Part shown: one piece after another, positions 14,983 through 21,618 of the stretch
How the letters are laid out: the number at the start of each line of letters is the position of its first letter
How positions within the stretch are numbered: the stretch's first letter is position 1
Assembly (NCBI GenBank): GCA_934085675.1
Contig: CAKOHH010000013.1
Coordinates: forward strand, 1-31,787
Length of the DNA: 31,787 nt
Reading direction: 5' to 3'
Source of the DNA: an uncultured Bacilli bacterium
GTDB lineage: Bacteria; Bacillota_I; Bacilli_A; RF39; UBA660
The notes under the pieces: model-generated
The model's input: only the letters and a program-made list of their open reading frames with translations
The model's database searches: none
Told to the model about the DNA's origin: nothing
Translations under genes and position numbers: made by a program

Positions 14983-16175
14983 AAAAAGAAAAATTAAACT
15001 TATGGATATTTTTACTTGCTTACTTTACTATGAGTTTTGTTTTCCTATCGCAAAGTTATACTTGTTTTAAAAAACAAATCATTTTAAATAATGAGATGAT
15101 TATTGGAACTGTTTTACAAAGTGATGCCAATAAAGTATCTGAAGTAGTCGCAGCTTTAAAAGAAGAAAAATTCACTTCTTCTCATGTCTTAGCTAAGTAT
15201 GGCTTAGAAAACTTAGAATCTTTAGATTATTTACCATCCATGAAAAAAGTAAAACGAGATTATTTTCTATGGGGAAGTTTTATTATTTTTATCAGTGCTT
15301 TTTTCTTTAGTTTCCTTTATTTAGAAGTAATCAAAAAAAAGCAAAAACAATATCAATTATTAGATGAATATTTTTATAATATCTTATATAATGATCAGTA
15401 TATTTATTTCAATAAAGTCATTGATGATGATTTTACAACTGTCCAAAATGATATTATAAAAGTCACAAGAAGGTTGCAAAATGCTTTAGCAAGTGAAGAA
15501 AAAAACAAAAAAGAACTTAGTAAAACCTTAGCGGATATTTCCCATCAACTAAAAACACCTTTAACAAGTTTAGCTATTATGAATGATGCTTTAAAATATG
15601 AAAATATTTTAGAAGAACAAAAAAATAATTTTTTAAAAGAACAAGAAAGAACTATTAATCATATGCAAATTTTAATTGCTACTTTGCTAAAAGTAAGTCA
15701 AATAGAAAGTGGTATGATTCCTTTGAAAAAAGAAAGTTATGACTTAAGAAAAGTTATTGATAATTCTTTATTAAATTTAGATTATTTGATAACAACAAAA
15801 GAGTTAAAAATAGAAAAAAATATTTCTAAGTCAATAATTACAATGGACAAATATTGGCTCGGTGAAGCCTTAACTAATATCATTAAAAATGCTTGTGAAC
15901 ATTCTTTTAAAGGGGGTAAAATAAGTATCATTGTAAAGAAAAATCCTATATATGTGAGTTTAGTAATCAAAGATTATGGGGAGGGTATTAAGCCGGATGA
16001 TTTACCTCATTTATTTGAACGTTTTTATTGCTGTCAAAATAATAAAGATAGTGTGGGAATAGGACTTAACCTAACTAAAAGTATCTTGGACAAAATGAAC
16101 GCAACGATTAAAGTAAAAAGTGAGTATGGTAAGTATACCATTTTTGAAATACATTTTTTTGAAGGTGTGATTTAA
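14979..16175 (+). CDS. Sensor histidine kinase of the adjacent two-component system
   Basis: 398 aa. Two membrane helices at about 9-26 and 97-117 flank a small outer loop of about 70 residues. The phospho-accepting His189 is in LADISHQLKTPLTSL. ATP-binding blocks follow: NIIKNACEHS (N box), DYGEGIKPDDLPHLFERFY (G1/F boxes), GIGLNLTKSIL (G2). Unlike classical BceS kinases, which have almost no outer loop, this one has a short one, so it may sense directly or through the transporter. Co-translated with the response regulator. Confidence 0.9.
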   Translation: MKKEKLNLWIFLLAYFTMSFVFLSQSYTCFKKQIILNNEMIIGTVLQSDANKVSEVVAALKEEKFTSSHVLAKYGLENLESLDYLPSMKKVKRDYFLWGSFIIFISAFFFSFLYLEVIKKKQKQYQLLDEYFYNILYNDQYIYFNKVIDDDFTTVQNDIIKVTRRLQNALASEEKNKKELSKTLADISHQLKTPLTSLAIMNDALKYENILEEQKNNFLKEQERTINHMQILIATLLKVSQIESGMIPLKKESYDLRKVIDNSLLNLDYLITTKELKIEKNISKSIITMDKYWLGEALTNIIKNACEHSFKGGKISIIVKKNPIYVSLVIKDYGEGIKPDDLPHLFERFYCCQNNKDSVGIGLNLTKSILDKMNATIKVKSEYGKYTIFEIHFFEGVI

Positions 16176-16176
16176 A

Positions 16177-16668
16177 ATGCTTTTGGATAAAGAAAGAAAT
16201 ATTAATGTTTTAAAAAAATTTGTATCAAAAAATACTAAGGAAGAACTTAATGCTTTTTATAGTGAACTTTTAAAAAAAGAAGATTTATCGCCAAATTTAA
16301 AAGAACTATTATTGTATCTTGTTACTTTTAAAGAACAAGAAGATTACTCTATACAATCTATTCAAGATTTAACAGAATTATTAATTACAAAATATAAAGA
16401 AAAAATTTTATCTTCTCATGAACTTATTTGTTTAATATTTCACCTTCCTTGTTATATTGGTTTAATTTTAAATCAAATTAAAGAAGATTTAAATGAACAA
16501 GATTATGACTATTTATATGAAGAAAGTATTGATTATGAAGATGAATATTTAATTTCTATTTATGATTTAAATTATGATAATATACCGATTAATAAAAAAA
16601 TTGATCAAGCTTATTTATCTAAAAATTATACTTTAAAACGTCATAAAAGTGACAAAATTGTAAGTTAA
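16177..16668 (+). CDS. Small acidic protein of unknown function in the two-component/ABC locus
   Basis: 163 aa starting one base after the kinase stop, so surely co-transcribed. No signal peptide or clear membrane helix; residues about 80-100 (HELICLIFHLPCYIGLIL) are hydrophobic enough for a buried helix or a peripheral membrane contact. Rich in Leu, Glu, Asp and Lys, probably all-helical, with an acidic stretch at about 100-125 (DYDYLYEESIDYEDEYL). No family recognised. Position between kinase and transporter suggests an accessory role, inference only. Confidence 0.6.
   Translation: MLLDKERNINVLKKFVSKNTKEELNAFYSELLKKEDLSPNLKELLLYLVTFKEQEDYSIQSIQDLTELLITKYKEKILSSHELICLIFHLPCYIGLILNQIKEDLNEQDYDYLYEESIDYEDEYLISIYDLNYDNIPINKKIDQAYLSKNYTLKRHKSDKIVS
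16650..16663 (+). promoter_or_regulatory. BceR-type operator upstream of the ABC transporter genes
   Basis: TGACA-AAAT-TGTAA fits the inverted-repeat consensus TNACA-N4-TGTAA reported for BceR-like regulators. It lies at the very end of the preceding gene, 66 nt before the ABC start. A second inverted pair GTGAC (16649-16653)/GTCAC (16671-16675) and a TGTCA at 16681 lie alongside. A possible -10 TAAAAT is at 16697-16702, without a good -35, as expected for an activator-dependent promoter. Confidence 0.55.
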
Positions 16669-16728
16669 AAGTCACTAAAATGTCATATTAATAAGTTAAA
16701 ATAAAAGGGTAAAGAAAGGAAAATTTAG

Positions 16729-17409
16729 ATGGAAATGTTAAGAGTAGAAAATTTATGTAAAACTTATGGAATGAAAGATGTAAAAGTTGATGCCTTAAAA
16801 AATATTTCTTTTTCAGTATCTAAAGGAGAATTTATTGCGATTGTTGGACCGAGTGGTTCAGGAAAGTCAACTCTTTTGCATATTTTAGGAGGAGTAGAAA
16901 GACCAACATCTGGTCATGTTTATGTTGAAGGAGAAGATATTGTTTTTCAAAATGAAAATAATTTAGCCCTTTATCGGCGAAGACAAGTTGGGCTTATTTA
17001 TCAATTTTATAATTTAATTCCTATTTTAAATGTTAAAGAAAATATTTCTTTACCTATTTTATTAGATGGTAAAAAACCAGATGAAAAGTATTTACAAGAA
17101 CTCATTGAAGTATTAGGTCTTCAAAATAGAGTAAATCATTTACCTAATGAATTATCTGGAGGCCAACAACAAAGAGTAAGTATTGGAAGAGCCTTAGTTT
17201 ATCATCCATCTTTGCTTCTGGCTGATGAACCAACTGGAAATTTAGATTCTAAGGCTAGTGAAGAAATTATGGAACTTTTAGAAATGTCAAATCAAAAATA
17301 TGGGCAAACTATTATTATGATTACACATGATGAAGAACTTGCTATGCATGCGAAAAGAATTATTTCTATTGAAGATGGGCAAATAATTAAGGATGAGAGG
17401 ATAAGATAA
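16729..17409 (+). CDS. ABC transporter ATP-binding protein (BceA/MacB-type)
   Basis: 226 aa, the usual size. Walker A GPSGSGKST at 40-48, Q-loop YQFYNLIP at 91-98, signature LSGGQQQR at 142-149, Walker B LLLADEPT at 162-169, switch His200 in ITHD. The MacB/LolD/BceA subgroup is shown by GPSGSGKSTLLHILGG and NLIPILNVKENI. It powers the FtsX-type permease that starts one base after its stop codon. Such pairs move antimicrobial peptides off their targets or detect them for the linked two-component system. Confidence 0.93.
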   Translation: MEMLRVENLCKTYGMKDVKVDALKNISFSVSKGEFIAIVGPSGSGKSTLLHILGGVERPTSGHVYVEGEDIVFQNENNLALYRRRQVGLIYQFYNLIPILNVKENISLPILLDGKKPDEKYLQELIEVLGLQNRVNHLPNELSGGQQQRVSIGRALVYHPSLLLADEPTGNLDSKASEEIMELLEMSNQKYGQTIIMITHDEELAMHAKRIISIEDGQIIKDERIR

Positions 17410-17410
17410 T

Positions 17411-19909
17411 ATGAAAATTCTTAACCACTTAACTTTAAAGCATCTATCTATGAATAAAAAAAGAACGTTAGTAACCATCATAGGTATTGTTTTATCAACC
17501 GCTTTAATGGTTGGTATTGGTCTTTTAGTTTCAACCTTTTTATCCGCGATGCAAAAAGATGCCTTACGTTATACGGGCCCTTATTATGCCAGCTTTTTAA
17601 ATGTTACAAATAACGATGCTGAAGCAATTAAAGCAAATGTTAATATAGATGCTTATTATAGTTATGGTGTCGTAGGTTATTCTGTAGTAGAATCTGACAA
17701 CTTTTATAAACCATATCTTTATGTTGTCTCTGGAAATGAAAATATTCTAAAAAAAGAAGATTTAACAGAAGGAAGATTACCTTTAAATGATGAAGAAATT
17801 ATTTTACCAAATCACTTAGAAAATACAAAATATAAATTAAACGATACAATTACTTTGGATATTGGGGTAAGGCAATTAGATGACGAAGAAGTAATAGACA
17901 ATAATATTTCCTTACGTGTTATTTATGATGAAGAAAATCATAAAGAAGTTATTAAAGAAAAAATAATTAAGCAAAAAACAAAAACATATAAAATAGTCGG
18001 TTTTTATAATCGAAGTAGCTTTGAACCTTATCATGCTCCTGGTTATATGGCCTATACTTATAATAGTAATACTTCTTTTAATAACGTTTATGTTACTTAT
18101 AAAAATGTTAAAAAAACTTACGATTATACTGATGAAATTTGTTCTTCTTTAAAGGAAGTTAAATGTGAAACAAATGATAATCTTTTATATTATTATGGTG
18201 TAAGCCATTATGATAATGTGAATACTTCTTTGATTATAATTATGACTATTGTTCTATCTTTATTAAGTTTTGGCTCATTTATTGTGATTTATAATTCTTT
18301 TGCTATTAGTACTATGGAGCGAAAAAAATCTTTTGGCCTTTATTCCAGTTTGGGAGCTACGCCTAAACAACTTCGTTATACTGTCTTTTTTGAGGCCTTT
18401 GTTGTTGGTGTAATAGGCATCATTTTGGGTATTTTAGGATCTTTCTTAGGCATTTATATTGTTATCTTAATTTTAAATCATCTTTTAAAAAATGCCTTGA
18501 CTTTTAATTTGGTTTTTACGGTTAATCCGCTTTATGTTTTCATTCCTCTTATTTTTATGATAGTAACTATTTTTATCTCAGCTTACTTACCTGCTAAAAA
18601 AGCAAGCAAGATAAGTCCTATTTCATTAATTAGAGAAAACGATGAAATTAAAATTCCTAAAAGAAAATTTAAAACGCCAAAGTGGATTTTTAAATTATTT
18701 GGTATGGAAGGTGAGATAGCCTTAAAAAATATCAAACGAAATAAGCGAAAATATCGCATTACTTTATTAAGTCTTTTTATGAGTATTGTTTTATTTATTT
18801 CTTTTAGTACTTATTTAAGTTTATTGTTAAAAGCAATTAATATGGAAGATGTTCCTCATTATGATTTATATGTGCTTTCTTCGGATGATACCAAAATTGA
18901 AGAAATAAGAAAAAATCCTTTAGTAACTCATAGTTATAAAATGAAGTCTGATACTTTTGTTATAAAAACAGATAAAATATCTTCTATGATAAATGAAAGT
19001 TATAAAGATTACCTTGGTAATACCGATAGTATGAGTACGACATTTATGGTTTTTGACGAGGATAGTTTTATTAAGATTAAAGAAAACTTTGGAATTAGTC
19101 AGGATGTCCCTATTTTCTATAATCAAGCATCGTATACTGTCTATAGTAATAATAGACGTAAAAGCTATCAAATAGCAGTTTTTAAAAATAATATTTCAAC
19201 TTTAAATATTTGTGATATGACTGAATCAGTTTGTGAAGATGTTAATGTCGTTATGACAAATAAGCAAGATGATTTTATATCAGCTTTAAAAATGCCTACA
19301 CCAGTTATTATGGTTTCTTCAAAAATGGTTGCGAATAGTTCTTTGATAAAAAGTTATCATAATGATGTAAATATACTTTATGCATTTAGTGATGAGTATG
19401 AAAAATTATATAATGAATTATCTGAAAATTATAAAAGTGATAAAGAATTTACTTTATATGCTCCAAAGATAGAATTAAAACAAATGAATGACACAATATT
19501 AGCTTTAAAAATATTGTTTTATGGCTTCATTACTCTAGTTACTTTAATTGGCGTAACAAGTGTCTTTAATACCATTTATACAAGTATTCATTTAAGACAA
19601 AAAGAGTTTGCTATGTTAAGAAGTGTTGGCTTAAGTCCTAAAGGATTTAATAGAATGCTTTTCTTTGAAAGTTTATTCTTTGGTTTAAAATCTCTTCTTT
19701 ATTCTTTACCAGTTTCATTTATTATGATTTATTTAATTAATTTAAGTACGGATGGCCTTTATGATTTTGGACACATTATTGTTCCATATAAAGCTATTCT
19801 TATTGCTATATTAGGTGTCTTTATTCTCATTTTAATGACAACATTATATTCAGCAAGAAAGATAAAAAAAGAAAATATTTTAGATGCTTTAAAAGACGAA
19901 AATATTTAA
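17411..19909 (+). CDS. FtsX-type ABC permease, two FtsX domains
   Basis: 832 aa. One helix at about 18-42, a large outer domain (about 45-265), three helices at about 273-392 with SSLGATPKQLRYTVFFEAFVVG (first FtsX domain), a cytoplasmic linker, then helix about 446-470, a second outer domain (about 475-685) and three closing helices with LRSVGLSPKGFNRMLFFES (second FtsX domain). Eight helices in two similar halves differ from BceB's ten with one large loop, so it is closer to MacB/LolE-like permeases in topology. Probably works with the ATPase next to it in sensing or resisting envelope-active peptides; substrate unknown. Confidence 0.88.
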   Translation: MKILNHLTLKHLSMNKKRTLVTIIGIVLSTALMVGIGLLVSTFLSAMQKDALRYTGPYYASFLNVTNNDAEAIKANVNIDAYYSYGVVGYSVVESDNFYKPYLYVVSGNENILKKEDLTEGRLPLNDEEIILPNHLENTKYKLNDTITLDIGVRQLDDEEVIDNNISLRVIYDEENHKEVIKEKIIKQKTKTYKIVGFYNRSSFEPYHAPGYMAYTYNSNTSFNNVYVTYKNVKKTYDYTDEICSSLKEVKCETNDNLLYYYGVSHYDNVNTSLIIIMTIVLSLLSFGSFIVIYNSFAISTMERKKSFGLYSSLGATPKQLRYTVFFEAFVVGVIGIILGILGSFLGIYIVILILNHLLKNALTFNLVFTVNPLYVFIPLIFMIVTIFISAYLPAKKASKISPISLIRENDEIKIPKRKFKTPKWIFKLFGMEGEIALKNIKRNKRKYRITLLSLFMSIVLFISFSTYLSLLLKAINMEDVPHYDLYVLSSDDTKIEEIRKNPLVTHSYKMKSDTFVIKTDKISSMINESYKDYLGNTDSMSTTFMVFDEDSFIKIKENFGISQDVPIFYNQASYTVYSNNRRKSYQIAVFKNNISTLNICDMTESVCEDVNVVMTNKQDDFISALKMPTPVIMVSSKMVANSSLIKSYHNDVNILYAFSDEYEKLYNELSENYKSDKEFTLYAPKIELKQMNDTILALKILFYGFITLVTLIGVTSVFNTIYTSIHLRQKEFAMLRSVGLSPKGFNRMLFFESLFFGLKSLLYSLPVSFIMIYLINLSTDGLYDFGHIIVPYKAILIAILGVFILILMTTLYSARKIKKENILDALKDENI

Positions 19910-19918
19910 AAAAAGACG

Positions 19919-19938
19919 GTTAACCATGCATGGTTAAC
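19919..19938. promoter_or_regulatory. Perfect 20-bp palindrome overlapping the -35 of an orphan promoter
   Basis: GTTAACCATG followed by its exact reverse complement CATGGTTAAC. On the plus strand no T run follows; on the minus strand CGTCTTTTTTT follows, so it could end minus-strand transcripts. Its right arm contains the TTAACA used as -35 at 19934-19939, so a dimeric repressor bound here would block that promoter. Operator or terminator cannot be settled by sight. Confidence 0.5.
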
Positions 19939-19963
19939 ACTTTAAAAAAAATTATAGTATAAT
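19934..19963 (+). promoter_or_regulatory. Promoter of the structured RNA at 19970
   Basis: TTAACA (19934-19939), 18-nt spacer, TATAAT (19958-19963). Expected start near 19970, exactly where the 5' strand of the closing stem of the structured RNA begins. Confidence 0.6.
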
Positions 19964-19969
19964 CAACTT

Positions 19970-20103
19970 GTAGCTAGGTTCTTTATCACTTGTTTTCTTC
20001 TTTAAATGCCTAAAGAAGCCGGCAGATTACCAAAAGGTAATATCAATTTGTTTAGCTACATAAAACTTAGATAATCCATTATTGGATATTTCTAAGTTTT
20101 TTT
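19970..20103 (+). ncRNA. Candidate structured RNA (sRNA or orphan riboswitch-like element) with pseudoknot
   Basis: About 134 nt with its own promoter and terminator. GTAGCTA (19970-19976) pairs with TAGCTAC (20053-20059) to close the element. Inside are two hairpins: CTTCTTTA/TAAAGAAG (19997-20004 with 20011-20018, loop AATGCC) and ATTACC/GGTAAT (20026-20031 with 20036-20041, loop AAAA). TGCC in the first loop can pair with GGCA at 20021-20024, an H-type pseudoknot. A strong terminator hairpin follows at once. No known riboswitch consensus I recall fits (checked against preQ1, ykkC, TPP, THF, SAM, c-di-GMP). It has no good open reading frame. Function unknown; next gene is transcribed from its own promoter. 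Confidence 0.55.
20063..20103 (+). terminator. Strong terminator ending the structured RNA
   Basis: AAACTTAGA (20063-20071) pairs with TCTAAGTTT (20091-20099), with an inner ATCCA/TGGAT (20074-20078 with 20083-20087), followed by T7. It separates the RNA from the CLec promoter that begins 32 nt later. Confidence 0.85.
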
Positions 20104-20134
20104 GCATAAAGATATTATAAACTCCCCAAGCCCA

Positions 20135-20166
20135 TTGACAGTCGGGGGGGGGGTATCTGTTATAAT
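20135..20166 (+). promoter_or_regulatory. Candidate phase-variable promoter of CLec gene 1, G10 in spacer
   Basis: TTGACA (20135-20140), then GTC plus ten G plus TATCTGT, then TATAAT (20161-20166) in extended form TGTTATAAT. The spacer is 20 nt, three more than the optimum of 17. Loss of three G would restore it, so slipped-strand changes in the G run should tune transcription. Such a G run is exceptional in this AT-rich DNA. Confidence 0.75.
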
Positions 20167-20192
20167 CATCATAGGAAACTATGGTGAAGATA

Positions 20193-21545
20193 ATGGAATT
20201 AAAAAAATATAAAGACAATAATTATAAAAGAAAATCTTATGTCATATTAGTCATAGGATTTCTTTTACTTTCTGTAAGTAGTTATTTATTTTATAAATCC
20301 TATGCTTTATATGAAGAAAAGAAAGATTTTGATGTCATAAATGGCACAGTAGAAGATCCAGGAGATATCTATTTTGCTTATTATATAGACGGTGTAATTT
20401 CTAGAAATATGCCAGTTCAAAATACAGGTTATACTTTAGATACAACCAAATCAAACTGTAATAATGGCGTTGTTCCAACTTGGGATAATGCTTCTTGGGA
20501 AGCCAAAATGAATTACAAAAATTACAGTGCAACCACAAATACAAGAACCAAATGTACTTTATATTTTAATAAAACAGCTAAAACAGTAAAAACCGCTTTA
20601 GGAAACATTGAAGTGAATAGTTATACTCCAGATTTTACAAAGTCAGCCTGTGATGATTCATCATGTGAATCACATGAAAAAGGTATTTTTGAAACAACAG
20701 ACAATGATGGAAAGCCAACTTATTATTATCGAGGTTCAGTAGAAAACAATTATGTTAAGTTTGCGGGCTTTTATTGGCGAATCATAAGAATAAACAGCAA
20801 TGGCTCTATCAGAATGATTTATGATGGAACAAGTGCTCATGCAAATGGGGAATCATCAACTGATAGACAATATGGTACAAGTCAATTTAATACATCAGCT
20901 GGAAACAATATGTATGTGGGTTATATGTATACTGAAGGAGAAGCCCATGGAACCGGAACATCTTCAACACTCAAAACAAATGCAGATAAATTCTATACCG
21001 ATAAATTAGCAAGTTACGCCTCAAAATTAGATACTAATGTCGGTTTCTGTGGCGATCGTTCTAACTTAAATTTACAAAGTGGAGTTGGAACCGGAACGGT
21101 TATTACCTATAATAAAGGATATTTAAGAGTAGAAGAAAGTACTCCAACCCTTACTTGTGAAAATGCCAGTGATTATTACACCGTGGCAAGTGCTTCAAGT
21201 GGCAACAAAAAATTAAGTTATCCGATTGGTTTAATCACGACCGATGAAGTTATGCTAGCAGGTCACGCAGGTGGCGTCTTTGATGGTACTTATAGCCATC
21301 AAAAAGCAAATAACGGCAGTTATTTAGTAACAGGAAATATTTTCTGGACTATGACACCTATCGGATGCTATAATCCGTTCGGCTATACCACCTGGGGTGC
21401 TCTTGTGTTCTATGTCATCGGCTCTGGTCGTATCGATCAAGGTGGCGCTTTCGGCACCTATGGTCTGCGCCCAGTTATCAATTTAAAATCTGATGTAACT
21501 ATTACAGGAACGGGCACTAAGACTGATCCGTATATAGTGAATTAA
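20193..21545 (+). CDS. Membrane-anchored surface protein, CLec-like variable C-terminus, copy 1
   Basis: 450 aa from the ATG at 20193, which has GGTGA 6 nt upstream and leaves a leader of about 20 nt; an in-frame ATG at 20181 (AGGA upstream) would add four residues. Residues about 12-32 are a single N-terminal membrane helix; the rest is outside. A stretch near 170-200 (TYYYRGSVENNYVKFAGFYW, then RIIRINSNGSIRMIYDG) and the end (GLRPVINLKSDV, then TDPYIV) resemble DUF6273/C-type-lectin-like surface domains of gut Firmicutes. Residues about 390-422 form the variable region (see 21360-21458), in a stretch with about 57% GC over 96 nt. Copy 2 follows 1426 nt downstream. Function probably ligand binding at the cell surface, inferred from fold resemblance and variability. 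Confidence 0.75.
   Translation: MELKKYKDNNYKRKSYVILVIGFLLLSVSSYLFYKSYALYEEKKDFDVINGTVEDPGDIYFAYYIDGVISRNMPVQNTGYTLDTTKSNCNNGVVPTWDNASWEAKMNYKNYSATTNTRTKCTLYFNKTAKTVKTALGNIEVNSYTPDFTKSACDDSSCESHEKGIFETTDNDGKPTYYYRGSVENNYVKFAGFYWRIIRINSNGSIRMIYDGTSAHANGESSTDRQYGTSQFNTSAGNNMYVGYMYTEGEAHGTGTSSTLKTNADKFYTDKLASYASKLDTNVGFCGDRSNLNLQSGVGTGTVITYNKGYLRVEESTPTLTCENASDYYTVASASSGNKKLSYPIGLITTDEVMLAGHAGGVFDGTYSHQKANNGSYLVTGNIFWTMTPIGCYNPFGYTTWGALVFYVIGSGRIDQGGAFGTYGLRPVINLKSDVTITGTGTKTDPYIVN
20458..20916 (+). repeat. Near-identical block shared by CLec copies 1 and 2 (1426-nt period)
   Basis: About 460 nt reading identically in copy 1 here and in copy 2 at about 21884-22342, while sequence on both sides differs at many positions, including synonymous ones. 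The identity begins around TGTAATAATGGCG and ends around AATATGTATGT. The whole repeat unit spans about 20119-21543 and 21545-22970, promoter included. Confidence 0.75.
21360..21458 (+). other. DGR-like variable region of CLec copy 1
   Basis: 33 codons counted from ATC at 21360 to ACC at 21456-21458. Against copy 2, 16 codons differ and all 16 change the amino acid; no synonymous change lies in the stretch, whereas three synonymous changes follow immediately (CTG/CTC, CGC/CGT, ATC/ATT). In 15 of 16 pairs both codons can come from one template codon by changing only A bases (for example ATC/GCC from AAC, TAT/CTT from AAT, CGT/TAT from AAT). The exception is ATC/TAT at 21417. Frame and length are identical in the copies. 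Confidence 0.65.
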
Positions 21546-21560
21546 ACTCCCCCAAGTCTC

Positions 21561-21592
21561 TTGACAGTCGGGGGGGGGGTATCTGTTATAAT
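21561..21592 (+). promoter_or_regulatory. Candidate phase-variable promoter of CLec gene 2, G10 in spacer
   Basis: TTGACA (21561-21566), GTC plus ten G plus TATCTGT, then TATAAT (21587-21592), again with extended TG and a 20-nt spacer. Same design as copy 1, with the same G count. The C run CTCCCCC just before could pair with the G run in a read-through transcript from copy 1. Confidence 0.75.
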
Positions 21593-21618
21593 TATCATAG
21601 GAAACTATGGTGAAGATA

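Noticed and set aside
19970..20062. Known riboswitch (preQ1-I because of a TAGCTA near the start; ykkC because of GCTAGGTTC)
   Set aside because: The preQ1 core AGAGGTTC...ACCCTC...AAAACTA and the ykkC ACCTGGTCCGAGAG block are both missing.
20144..20153. G10 run as a sequencing artefact
   Set aside because: It occurs in both copies with the same length and at the same promoter position; exact length may still be off by one.
20027..20218. 63-codon minus-strand open frame across the structured RNA and the G10 promoter
   Set aside because: It runs antisense through a terminator and a promoter, has no ribosome site, and its composition follows from the repeats.
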